A stretch of DNA of 64,000 nt from the NCBI GenBank assembly GCA_963787415.1, contig CAWBCO010000006.1, positions 300,860 to 364,859 of the forward strand. Direction: 5' to 3'. The position numbers were made by a program, and so were the translations under genes. The notes under the pieces were generated by a model, which searched no databases, was not told where the DNA came from, and saw only the letters and a program-made list of their open reading frames with translations. The stretch comes from CAVUWL01 sp963787415 (GTDB lineage: Bacteria; Actinomycetota; Thermoleophilia; Solirubrobacterales; 70-9). Shown here in pieces: positions 48,593 through 56,819 of the stretch. How positions within the stretch are numbered: position 1 is the first letter of the stretch; each line of letters starts with the position of its first letter.

Positions 48593-49441
48593 GTGGACCG
48601 CCTCGACCTCTCCGAGCGTCGGGCGTGCCGGATCACCGGCCAAAACCGATCAACCCAGCGCTACTGCCCAAAGGCGGCCCCAGAGGAGGAGGCGCTGCGC
48701 ACCCGCCTGCGAGCGCTCTCCGAACAGCGGCCCCGCTGGGGCTACCGCCGTGCCCACGCTCACCTGCTGAGCGAAGGCCTGTCGCTCAATCGCAAGCGGG
48801 TGGCGCGGATCTGGCGCGAGGAGGGGCTTCGCGTGCCTGCCAGGGCCAAGAAGCGCCGGCGCTTGGGCGAGTCGACCGCAGCCTCAAAGAGGCTCAAGGC
48901 CGAGTGCCCCAATCACGTCTGGGCGCTTGACTTCCAGCACGATGCGACCGAGGACGGCCGCGAGCTGAAGTTCCTAAACGTGGTCGATGAGTTCACCCGT
49001 GAGGCCCTGGCGATCGAGGTCGAGCGCTCGATCAACGCAGACGCGACGGTCAAGGTGCTCGAGCATCTCGCCACCAAGCGCGGTGCTCCCGCCAACATCC
49101 GTGCCGACAACGGCCCCGAGCTGACCGCGACCGTGCTGCGCGAATGGTGTCATCACGGCTCCACCGCCACCGCCTATATCGAGCCGGGCTCGCCTTGGCA
49201 GAACCCTTACGTGGAGTCCTTCAACGCCCGCCTTCGCGACGAGCTGCTGAACACCGAGCTGTTCACCTGCTTGGAGGAGGCACAGGTGCTGGCCTCCGAC
49301 TGGCGCACTGACTACAACGCCAACCACCCCCACTCGGCACTTGGCATGATGTCGCCCACCCGATTCGCTGCCAGCTGGCAGCGAATCGGCAACACGAACG
49401 GCTCAATCAACCCCGGACTCTCATGCGGGGTGGACCGATGA
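48593..49441 (+). CDS. IS3 transposase OrfB (DDE integrase)
   Basis: rve-type catalytic domain with D in HVWALDFQHDATEDG, D in ANIRADNGPELTATVL and E in NPYVESFNARLRDELLNTEL. The N-terminal HTH_21 segment is RPRWGYRRAHAHLLSEGLSL. Its frame is open back to the slippery heptamer, where a minus-one shift would give the fusion KGK-ILSPSRRRQAVRILVDRLD. The active product is therefore probably an OrfAB fusion, and the GTG or later starts in OrfB may not be used. Confidence 0.9.
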   Translation: MDRLDLSERRACRITGQNRSTQRYCPKAAPEEEALRTRLRALSEQRPRWGYRRAHAHLLSEGLSLNRKRVARIWREEGLRVPARAKKRRRLGESTAASKRLKAECPNHVWALDFQHDATEDGRELKFLNVVDEFTREALAIEVERSINADATVKVLEHLATKRGAPANIRADNGPELTATVLREWCHHGSTATAYIEPGSPWQNPYVESFNARLRDELLNTELFTCLEEAQVLASDWRTDYNANHPHSALGMMSPTRFAASWQRIGNTNGSINPGLSCGVDR

Positions 49442-49468
49442 GTGGGGGCTGGCCAGCGCTTTAGCGGG

Positions 49469-50497
49469 CTACGGCGTCGGCGGAAGATGCACGCCGATCT
49501 GGGCCAGGAGCATCTGACTGATTAGATAGATGATCTGACTGGCGAGTCCGTAGACGATCAACCGGGTCGCTGAGTTGGCATTACTGGCTTGTATCGCCGC
49601 TTCTAACTCGTCCATACGGGCCAGGACGAGGTCAAGATCGGTGGTATAAGGATCTACGGCCGCCTCCACAGTAGCCTTGACGGCCTCAGCGGCCTCGGGG
49701 TAGTCATCAGCTGTTGCCAGGGAGAACTCTTCAGCGGCCTTTCCCCAGTCCCGACTGATCAGGGCGCCCTGGAAGCCCTTGCTGTGTATCCCTAAGGCCG
49801 CAGTAGCCAGGGGCTCTTGTGCCATGCCGGTTATTAGCGCCAGAGTAGAAGGATCTGGCGCTAATCCAAGCGTCGCTAAAGACATTGCCGGTGACGAGCC
49901 TGCGCTGAGTCTTGGCAGGGTCGGGAAGATAGAAGGGACTACTGGGTCATTGAGTTTGGTTAGGACGATTGCTGTCTTGCCAAGCGCTGATAGATCCGGA
50001 TGGAACGTCTTGATCAGAGAGGCCTGTTGGCTGTGTAAGGCCATTCCGGCGGTGCTTGAAGGGTCACGAGCCAATGACCATTCCAGCTCCATATATTTGG
50101 TTATCTGCTCGTGTAGATGTCGGGTGCTCCTATCCCAGCTCGCTTGTTCTCGCTTAGTGATCTCTTCGAGCTCGGGAACGAGTTCCTTGGGTGTCTTAGC
50201 CTTGATCTCGGGTTCCAGAGCAACCCCAGTGACCAGTGGCAACAGTTTGCTGAGGTCTGCTCGGTTCCAATCGAAGCTCGGAGTATGAGCAGTGACGCGC
50301 GATTTAATGAAGATCCAGGCGACCTCCTGATCGTCGATCTCGCCGCGCTGTTGAGCACTGAGAGCCTCGGCGATCGTTGTCAGAAAACGGACCGCGCCTG
50401 TCTTTTGAATCGTTAGATTGGCGCGCCCGTAGCGGACCTTAACCCTCCCGGCATTGCGCAGCCGCAGGAAGATCTCTGGCTCCTCTGTTTTAGCCAT
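49469..50497 (-). CDS. Hypothetical protein, helical with C-terminal hydrophobic segment
   Basis: 342 residues starting MAKTEEPEIFLRLRNAGRVK. The first 60 residues are strand-rich (VKVRYGRANLTIQKTGAVRF). A long helical body follows with LEEITKREQASWDRSTRHLH and the coiled coil DLDLVLARMDELEAAIQASN. It ends with a probable membrane helix (LIVYGLASQIIYLISQMLLA). No family recognised. It lies right beside the IS3 element but is intact. Confidence 0.6.
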   Translation of the reverse strand: MAKTEEPEIFLRLRNAGRVKVRYGRANLTIQKTGAVRFLTTIAEALSAQQRGEIDDQEVAWIFIKSRVTAHTPSFDWNRADLSKLLPLVTGVALEPEIKAKTPKELVPELEEITKREQASWDRSTRHLHEQITKYMELEWSLARDPSSTAGMALHSQQASLIKTFHPDLSALGKTAIVLTKLNDPVVPSIFPTLPRLSAGSSPAMSLATLGLAPDPSTLALITGMAQEPLATAALGIHSKGFQGALISRDWGKAAEEFSLATADDYPEAAEAVKATVEAAVDPYTTDLDLVLARMDELEAAIQASNANSATRLIVYGLASQIIYLISQMLLAQIGVHLPPTP

Positions 50498-50722
50498 CGT
50501 CTGAGACCACTGCGCTGATCAGAGGGTCAGGATGCCGAGATCGCGCCTCCGACGGACGCGCTTAGCGATCTTGGAGCACGGCTGCATCGCTGGGAACTGG
50601 GCCGTCAAGAGTCACCTGCCTTGTAGCTGCGGCGTCCGGCGATAGCGGATAGGATCGCCGCCGACAGAGGCTTTGATGCACAGACCGGAGGCGCTGATGA
50701 GGCTAATGAGGGGGTTGCTGCG

Positions 50723-50968
50723 TTGCTGATAAGCCGCTACGTTAGCCTCGCCGTCATCTGCCTTGCTTTGCTCGCTATCTCGCTCAGCGGCTGTGGGAGC
50801 TCCTCTTCGACCGCCAGCACTACTTCGACAGCCCCGCCGAGGACAGTGGGAGAAGTCTGCGCGGGCCTCAAGGGCAGCAACTACGCGGTGTGTGCTTCTG
50901 GCTACTCCGCCCGGCTACAGGAGGAAGCCTCGGGCACCTATACCAGCAACTCGGAAAAGAAGCCCTGA
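50723..50968 (+). CDS. Small lipoprotein, hypothetical
   Basis: 81 residues. Signal peptide with lipobox: VSLAVICLALLAISLSGCGS, lipidated Cys followed by a Ser/Thr-rich spacer, then VGEVCAGLKGSNYAVCASGY with a probable disulfide. No family recognised. It lies about 100 bp before a second lipoprotein gene. Confidence 0.65.
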   Translation: MLISRYVSLAVICLALLAISLSGCGSSSSTASTTSTAPPRTVGEVCAGLKGSNYAVCASGYSARLQEEASGTYTSNSEKKP

Positions 50969-51066
50969 TTGGCACCCTCGAACGGTCAATGGGGGCTGCG
51001 TCGCCGGGGCACGCCAGGAGGAGGCGGTAATCGCGGGTCGCAAGCTTCCGGCTGGGAATATTCAAC

Positions 51067-52320
51067 GTGAGGCAACTGGCAAAGCCCCTGACAGTGATCG
51101 TTGTATCGGTCTGGATACTGGCTCTCGTCGGTTGCGGTAGTTCCAGCGGTGCCAGTAGTGCCAGCGGAGGGGCTGTCGCCAGCTCAAGCGATGCTGCTGC
51201 TTGCCATTACTCACCAAAGGGAAGACCCTCGGTCGCGCTGCTGTATCAGCTGCAGCCTGAATCTCAAAGCGTGACTACCGGTTCACGCGCAAAGACAATC
51301 AACGTCCTCTGTCAGCGCATTCGTGAACTCGGTCACTCCGAAGCTCGGATCGAACCAGTCGGCACAGATCAACTTCGCATCGTGATGCCGGGGTCCTTAG
51401 AATCGCATCAGCTACCCAGTCTCCCCGTCTCCACTGGGAGTCTCTACTTCTACAACTGGGAGCCCAATCTAATCGGCCAAAAGCAGGCGATCGGTGGACA
51501 CCCTGGTATGCAGCCACCCATTCCCGCGTTCAGGAAGGCGACCGCAGAATGGAAAGCGGCTGGGCGCAACATCTACCACGGCGATGAGAATCGAGAGCTG
51601 GCCGACAGTGGCGCCTTCCCGACCGCCTACGACGCTGCCCTGCTCGCCTCCGAGCAGCCGCCGGTCACCAACTGCACGACCTGCTCGACCGCCAAGCCCC
51701 GCTACTACCTGTTCGCACGCGAAGCCCAGCACAAACTGATCGCCGGCCCCGAATACAGCAAGAGCGGCCTCTATGTCGGCCCTCATAACGTCGGTGCTCA
51801 GGCAAGCGGGATCGTCCTCACGGTCCCCGCTGGGACGGTCCTGGTCTCCGAACAGCCCACCGAACGCTCCGGGAAGATCGACAACTCGGCTCAACCGGGC
51901 TGGTACGCACTGCGGGATCATCCGGCTCTCTCGGGCAGCGAGATCACCGAACCGCAGGTCGGTGAGGACCAGATCGGCGAGACTAACGTCACCTTTGCTT
52001 TCACAGCGCCGGGCCGACAAGCCTTTCAGACAGTCACACGGCAGATCGCTGAATTTGGACGCTCACAAGCAATCGGCAAGGTCAGCCCTGAACAAGCTTC
52101 AGCTCTCTCCGGCCACTTCGCAGTCGTCCTCGACAACGAAGTAAAGATCCGCCCGATCATCAACTTCGTCCAAAATCCACGGGGTATCAGCGGAAGCACG
52201 GGCGCAGAAATCTCTGGTGGCTTCAATACCAAGCAGCAAGCGCGGGAACTGGCGGTCGTCCTCAAGAGCGGCGCGACGCCGTTGAAACTTGTCTATCTGC
52301 GACAAATACCTGATCGCTGA
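51067..52320 (+). CDS. Lipoprotein with SecD-like periplasmic domain
   Basis: 417 residues, GTG start, lipobox in VIVVSVWILALVGCGSSSG. The body resembles the large extracytoplasmic part of SecD: LLYQLQPESQSVTTGSRAKT, VLCQRIRELGHSEARIEPVG, QLRIVMPGSLESH in the first beta-alpha unit, and the SecD head ending AEISGGFNTKQQARELAVVL with KSGATPLKLVY. The six-helix membrane domain of SecD is missing, so it cannot work as a normal SecD. A membrane-tethered SecD P1-like domain on a mobile element is unusual; it might modulate protein export of the secreted cargo (inference). Confidence 0.75.
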   Translation: MRQLAKPLTVIVVSVWILALVGCGSSSGASSASGGAVASSSDAAACHYSPKGRPSVALLYQLQPESQSVTTGSRAKTINVLCQRIRELGHSEARIEPVGTDQLRIVMPGSLESHQLPSLPVSTGSLYFYNWEPNLIGQKQAIGGHPGMQPPIPAFRKATAEWKAAGRNIYHGDENRELADSGAFPTAYDAALLASEQPPVTNCTTCSTAKPRYYLFAREAQHKLIAGPEYSKSGLYVGPHNVGAQASGIVLTVPAGTVLVSEQPTERSGKIDNSAQPGWYALRDHPALSGSEITEPQVGEDQIGETNVTFAFTAPGRQAFQTVTRQIAEFGRSQAIGKVSPEQASALSGHFAVVLDNEVKIRPIINFVQNPRGISGSTGAEISGGFNTKQQARELAVVLKSGATPLKLVYLRQIPDR

Positions 52321-52634
52321 TAACGGAACTGCGGCAGCCTTAACCTAATTGAGAAACCGCTTGATGCTTCCTTCTACCAGTCGAGCGCAGCCCGCTACCA
52401 TGAGCAGCGCGTTTAAGCCGGCGGCAATAGCTGAGATTTCGAGCCAGCCCGGCGCCACGTGATCCATATTCCGAACATAGGGCGCCTCAGCAAGGGCACC
52501 GGAAACGCTTCGACGCCGGACTGGTAGGACCTCGCAGGTGAGTATGAAGGGGTGTGCAAAAAGCGCATACCCCTTCATTGCGGGTCCAGCTGGGGACGAT
52601 CTGGCTGACCTACGGCAATGGGACTGAGCTACGG

Positions 52635-52976
52635 TTACGGGATTGCACTCACGTAGTGGATCGTCCGGTAGCGCTGGCGAACGTAGCGTGGCGTTCCCGG
52701 CGGGGGATTCTCCACTCGCACCCAACGCCAGTTCCAAGGACCCGGCCGTGCGATATAGGCCCCTACTGGCTTAGAGCTGCCGGGCGCACCGATCCCGAAG
52801 CTGCCGTGATTGACTCCAACGAGGACGGCAATCGCCACCGCCAGGAGGCAGACGGCGAGGATCGAGCGCAGTTTCCCGTCCGAAGCCCGTCGCTCCAGCC
52901 GCCAGGATCGTCTACGCCCCCGATGTCTACGTCGTCCCTTATCCCGCTCCCACGGGAAGTCTCCATTCGTCGGCAC
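52635..52976 (-). CDS. Basic single-span membrane protein, hypothetical
   Basis: 113 residues: a basic cytoplasmic start (RDKGRRRHRGRRRSWRLERR), one hydrophobic helix (LRSILAVCLLAVAIAVLVGV) and a short exported tail with GPWNWRWVRVENPPPGTPRY. The composition of the helix supports a real gene. No family recognised. Confidence 0.45.
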   Translation of the reverse strand: MPTNGDFPWERDKGRRRHRGRRRSWRLERRASDGKLRSILAVCLLAVAIAVLVGVNHGSFGIGAPGSSKPVGAYIARPGPWNWRWVRVENPPPGTPRYVRQRYRTIHYVSAIP

Positions 52977-52982
52977 CCCTAA

Positions 52983-53492
52983 CTTTTCGGATCAGGCGCC
53001 GGGTAGCTTTAGCCCTGGGCCGATCTTTCGTGAGCGGGCTGGTGATGCGGTCTGCCGAGATCGGGCGATCAAACAAGCAGGGCTTGACTGTCGGCGAGCG
53101 GAGGTCCGCGATGTGCGGTCTCAGAAGCTATTCCAACCTACTGATAACTTCCGCCCGCTTTTGCAAGTCTCACCGCCATCCCCTGCACCACAACTCCAGC
53201 CGGGAAACCCCACCGCCGAGCAGTGAGCATGGCCTCATTGTGACGCCATGTTTTAGCTTGCGGCTTTCTCGACGAGGCGTGCAAGTGCCGCCTAGCCGTT
53301 GATTTTCGGATGGAACGAACCGCTTATGTCGTGGTCCGAAACATCCAGTCCATTTATCCAGGGCTCGGGTTCGCAGCGCTCATGCCCACTCATTTCGACA
53401 CCTTGACCGGACCCCACTCATTGGTCCACCTGATCTAACCCCCGCAGACTGGGCCACGATGCATGAGACTCCAGCCCTACCGAAGGAGTCAA
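52983..53492. other. Intergenic, about 500 bp, no intact gene
   Basis: No supported coding frame. From about 53401 the sequence leads into an insertion-sequence remnant (ACTGGGCCACGATG before the orfA start). Confidence 0.35.
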
Positions 53493-53588
53493 ATGCCAAG
53501 GCAGTACCCCACGGAGTTCCGCGAGCGAATCGTCGCCCGGCGAGGTCGAGAAGGCCCGTCTCAGCTCTTAGCGTCCACTACGGAGTAA
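53493..53588 (+). pseudogene. IS3 OrfA 5' remnant
   Basis: ATG at 53493 after AAGGAGTC opens MPRQYPTEFRERIVARRGRE, the usual start of an IS3-type OrfA, but the frame stops after 31 codons and no OrfB follows. A decayed insertion sequence next to the transfer genes. Confidence 0.6.
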
Positions 53589-53648
53589 CCGGCACCCACC
53601 ATTTACCGCTCTTTCCCGACCCTTAAGCAGGCTGGGTACGCGCAGCCA

Positions 53649-53795
53649 CTACTGCTCGGCATTGAGACGGAACTTGCGCCAGCGCTCGTCGAGGCGAGCC
53701 TCGTCCAGCTCCTCGGCGTCGATCACCGTCGGCGTATCAACTGCTTCCTCGGCATCGCTCGAGGTCGCGGGAATGTTTCTCTGATCGTCTGCCAT
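53649..53795 (-). CDS. Small acidic protein after relaxase gene
   Basis: 48 residues: MADDQRNIPATSSDAEEAVD followed by TPTVIDAEELDEARLDERWR. It starts about 50 bp beyond the relaxase-helicase gene on the same strand. Strongly acidic; it could be a small accessory of the relaxosome, without family support. Confidence 0.45.
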   Translation of the reverse strand: MADDQRNIPATSSDAEEAVDTPTVIDAEELDEARLDERWRKFRLNAEQ

Positions 53796-53841
53796 TGCTT
53801 CAGATGGGTATCCGCTCACGGAGATCCGATCAAGAGGCTGG

Positions 53842-55401
53842 CTACTCGATTTCGACCCCGCGATCGGTGTCGCGATCTTGGTCGATCGAGCTCTGCATTT
53901 GCACCCGACGCTCTGAGCTCTGCTCGGCAAGGCCCCTTACGATGCTCGCCTCCTGCGCGCCGCTGCGGCGCATCCGCCCGCCGAGCCGTTCGATCGCGCC
54001 GACATCCATGCCCGCCTCACCAAGGTCCTCGCGCGAGACGTAGACCTGGGTCTGCTCGCGGGCGCGGCTGAGCGCGACGTAGGCGTGCTCGCGGTCGGTC
54101 TGCCAGCCGCCGGTGAGGATTCCCGAGGTCTCGGCGGTGATGCCCTGCGCCTTGTAGACGTGGACGGCGTAGGCGAGTGAGAGGTCGGAGAACTGGTCGG
54201 TGTCGACCGCCACCTCGCGCGGCTCGCGCTCGTCGGTCTCGATCGTGACCCGTTCGCGTCGCGGCCGGCATCGATGACGGTGCCGGTGATCCCGTTCTCG
54301 ATCCGCTTCTGCGCCGGGGATCTGGAACTGGGCCGAGAAGATCACCTCGTCACCGGCGCGCAGCCCATAGGGCTTGCCGGGCAGCTCGACTCGGTGTGAG
54401 CCAAGCTCGCCCGCGGCTGCCCGGCGCTGCTGGGCGATCGCGTTGATCTGGTCGCGCTCTTTGTTGGAGGCGTCGGTGATCATCACCGCCCGCCCGCCGG
54501 GAAGGCTCCGCCTGGTCTTGTCCCAGTCGGCGACCATCGCCTCCGCGGCCTGCGCCCGGGTGTCGTGGATGTGGAGGCGATCGTGGGCCTGGTATTGGGC
54601 AAGCGCCGGTCCGGGTTCGCCGTTTCGGATCTGCTCCCATGCCCGGCGCTCCCACTCGTGGTTGGCGCGGTGGACCTCGGTCAGCTCGGCGCTTGGGACT
54701 CGATCCGACAGCTCGGCGAAGAGCCCGCCGGCGCCGATCGATCCCAGCTGCGCCGCGTCGCCGGCGAGCACGAGCTTGCTGTGGGTCTGTGAGGTGATCT
54801 GGGTGAGCCTGGCCAGTCGCTCGGTATCGGCCATCCCAGCCTCATCGATGACCACGACGCTCCTTGGTCCCAGTCTGAGGTGGTCCCGCTCGACGCCGTT
54901 GCAGAGACCGTCGACGGTGAGGGAGCGATCAAGGCTTGCATCGTCTCGGAGCCGCTGCGCGGTGGCGCCGGCGACAGCGGTGCCGATCACCTCATAGCCC
55001 TCGAGCTGCCAGGCGCGGGCCGCGGTGGAGATGACGACGCCCTTGCCGGTGCCGGCGCGACCGATCAGTTGTGAGATACCGCCGGGGCCGGTGATCGTCT
55101 CCAGCGCCTCGCGTTGCTCTTGGGTCAGCGAGCCGTGGATCTCGGCGCCGATCTCGCGACGGGCCTGCTTGAGGGACGCCTCGCTGAGCGGGGCGGCGTT
55201 CTCGTTGGCGCGCCGCTCGGCGATCCCGACCGTGACCTGCTCCAGCTCGCGCAGGTGGCGGGTCGTCCAGCTGCGGTCCTTGAGGCGGACCAACTCTCCC
55301 CGGCGCGCCAGGTCCTCGATCAGCCGATCGGCCTCGGCGGGCCGGCAGACTCCGGCGCTCAGCTCATAGGCCTTGGCGCGCAGCTCGCGGTCGCTGATCA
55401 T
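53842..55401 (-). CDS. traA: TraA-like conjugative helicase (C-terminal part of MobF relaxase)
   Basis: A superfamily 1 helicase of the TraI/TraA kind: motif I in LIGRAGTGKGVVISTAARAW, GTAVAGATAQRL, motif II in SVVVIDEAGMADTERLARL, LVLAGDAAQLGSIGAGGLF, and the C-terminal motif V/VI region AYAVHVYKAQGITAE and REHAYVALSRAREQTQVYVS. Two compensating indels scramble about 20 residues near 54265-54320; the alternate frame there reads KRIENGITGTVIDAGRDA. The frame is open upstream of the ATG at 55401, to the junction with the relaxase frame near 55470, so the protein is probably one polypeptide broken by a frameshift. Confidence 0.85.
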   Translation of the reverse strand: MISDRELRAKAYELSAGVCRPAEADRLIEDLARRGELVRLKDRSWTTRHLRELEQVTVGIAERRANENAAPLSEASLKQARREIGAEIHGSLTQEQREALETITGPGGISQLIGRAGTGKGVVISTAARAWQLEGYEVIGTAVAGATAQRLRDDASLDRSLTVDGLCNGVERDHLRLGPRSVVVIDEAGMADTERLARLTQITSQTHSKLVLAGDAAQLGSIGAGGLFAELSDRVPSAELTEVHRANHEWERRAWEQIRNGEPGPALAQYQAHDRLHIHDTRAQAAEAMVADWDKTRRSLPGGRAVMITDASNKERDQINAIAQQRRAAAGELGSHRVELPGKPYGLRAGDEVIFSAQFQIPGAEADRERDHRHRHRCRPRRERVTIETDEREPREVAVDTDQFSDLSLAYAVHVYKAQGITAETSGILTGGWQTDREHAYVALSRAREQTQVYVSREDLGEAGMDVGAIERLGGRMRRSGAQEASIVRGLAEQSSERRVQMQSSIDQDRDTDRGVEIE

Positions 55402-56492
55402 CGAGCGCTCCTCGGTGACCTTGCTCGAGTAGCTCTGCTCCGAGGTTGACGACCGTGTTGAGCTGATATCGAGCGCTGCTCAAACAGCGCCTCGGAGTGC
55501 TCTGCGCTCAGCCCGTGCTCCTCGCCCACCGCCCTCCAGGCCTCGTTGACGTCAAGCCGGTCGGCGGCGCTCTTTGAGCCCCGGGTGCTTGTCGTCAGCG
55601 AGCCGAGCTCCCCAGCCCGTGGCTCGCGCCCGTAGCGCTGGCGGAAGATCCGCGCGGCGCGGTCGACGTCTTCAGAGCGGCTCGACCAGCGGCTCGCCAG
55701 CTGCTCGGGAACGCCCTGCACCTCGAAGTAGCGTTCGCTGCGACCGGTGCGCCGCTCGATCGGTACTCCCAGCTCGCGCAGGTTCGCCGCCAGCTCTGCT
55801 CTGTACCAGGCTCCGTTCTCGCGGGCGGTCTTGTAGAGCTGGCGGGATTCGACCGCGGCGAGCTTGCCGTCGGTGCGCTCGGCGGCGAAGACGACGAGGT
55901 GGGAGTGCAGCTGGGGGTCTGGGATGCCACCGGCCTCCTGGTCTTGGGCAAGGCGGCTGGAGGTGTGGACGAACTCCGCGGCGAGCAGGCTCTTGGCTCG
56001 CTCAAAGCGCACCACTCCCCCGCTCTTTCGCCTCACCAGGGCGACCTCGCGCTCGGTTCGGGCGAGCGCGCTCGCCACGGCCCGCTTGTGCGCGACCTCG
56101 ATCTGAGCGCGCCGGTAGGGACTGGAGGTGGCCCACAGCGCTGAGACCGACTTTGGCGGAGCGAACATCAGCTCCACGCCGGCGGTCCTGGTCCCGTTGG
56201 AGCCCGCCGGGCGCAGTGGCTCACCGTCGAGCGGGGACATGCCCTTCATCACCGCGCGCAGATCGTCGCGTCGCACCGGGCCCTCGGCGGAGAGGCCGAG
56301 TGAGCTCAGAGTCTCTGCTGAGCCATGCCAGCGGCTGGGTACCGGCTGGTCCTGATCGTCGTTGCCGTCGCGGGTGTAGTAATCGCCGCGCGAGGCCACA
56401 GAGGTCAGGTACTTGGCGTAGGTCACGGCAGAGTCGCCGGGGATCTTGTGAGTCGTCTGCACCTGGCGAACGTAGCGCCGCCGGATCCACAC
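55398..56492 (-). CDS. traA: MobF relaxase domain (TrwC/TraA N-terminal part)
   Basis: TrwC-type relaxase: catalytic tyrosine region in YLTSVASRGDYYTRDG, TAGVELMFAPPKSVSALWAT, and the metal-binding histidines in EFVHTSSRLAQDQ and PDPQLHSHLVVFAAE. After EALFEQRSISAQ the frame runs into Arg/Ser/Ala-rich nonsense and stops at 55398, while the helicase frame continues the natural protein (ISSTRSSTSEQSYSSKVTEE). One base gained or lost near 55470 explains this. It nicks oriT and pilots DNA in conjugation. The start may be a GTG ten codons further in. Confidence 0.88.
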   Translation of the reverse strand: MWIRRRYVRQVQTTHKIPGDSAVTYAKYLTSVASRGDYYTRDGNDDQDQPVPSRWHGSAETLSSLGLSAEGPVRRDDLRAVMKGMSPLDGEPLRPAGSNGTRTAGVELMFAPPKSVSALWATSSPYRRAQIEVAHKRAVASALARTEREVALVRRKSGGVVRFERAKSLLAAEFVHTSSRLAQDQEAGGIPDPQLHSHLVVFAAERTDGKLAAVESRQLYKTARENGAWYRAELAANLRELGVPIERRTGRSERYFEVQGVPEQLASRWSSRSEDVDRAARIFRQRYGREPRAGELGSLTTSTRGSKSAADRLDVNEAWRAVGEEHGLSAEHSEALFEQRSISAQHGRQPRSRATRARSPRSAR

Positions 56493-56539
56493 CTCAAGCG
56501 GATCGGGGGTAAGGTGTTAATCGATAACCATCACCGGCT

Positions 56540-56590
56540 ATATGTGACTATCTAGCTCCTAATGGTGCGTATAGTCTGCGCTGTTACGGG
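56540..56590 (+). other. oriT: Candidate origin of transfer (oriT) with MobF nic site
   Basis: TGCGTATAGTCT at 56566-56577 differs by one base from the nic sequence TGCGTATTGTCT that I recall for the MobF relaxase TrwC of plasmid R388; the preceding GG also fits. GACTAT (56546) and ATAGTC (56571) form an inverted repeat around it. It lies about 80 bp upstream of the relaxase gene, the usual place. The nick would fall after 56577. The comparison is from memory. Confidence 0.6.
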
Positions 56591-56819
56591 GGCTACGGAG
56601 GTGATGGGGATAACAGCTACTGCGGAACGGGCAAGCCGGTCTTCTCAGCCCCGAAGGGGCGACCCGTAACTCTTCCGACCAGGAGGCGACGAGGACGGCG
56701 ACCTCCGCTGAGGTGTTCCATACTTGCGCCACGCACATTCATATCCGGGCAGATCGGTGGCTGAAGTTCGGTCGACGTCACCATGATGGCAGTCTGTGCA
56801 TGACAAGCGAGTCTCCCGA
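56591..56819. other. Intergenic, upstream of plus-strand cargo gene
   Basis: No gene supported. It contains GCCCCGAAGGGGC (56649-56661), a short hairpin that may belong to the oriT region or act as an attenuator for the following gene. Confidence 0.3.

Larger units (their letters stand above)
48216..49441 (+). mobile_element. IS3-family insertion sequence
   Basis: Imperfect terminal repeats frame two overlapping transposase frames: ATCGGTCCGACCTGTTTGAG at the left and, on the other strand at the right, ATCGGTCCACCCCGCATGAG; both continue with AGTCC. The orfB stop lies in the last bases. No target duplication could be fixed. Confidence 0.8.

Noticed and set aside
52345..52467. 40-codon minus-strand frame starting MDHVAPGWLEISAIAAGLNA
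   Set aside because: Hydrophobic, but no ribosome-binding site and no context; too weak to annotate.
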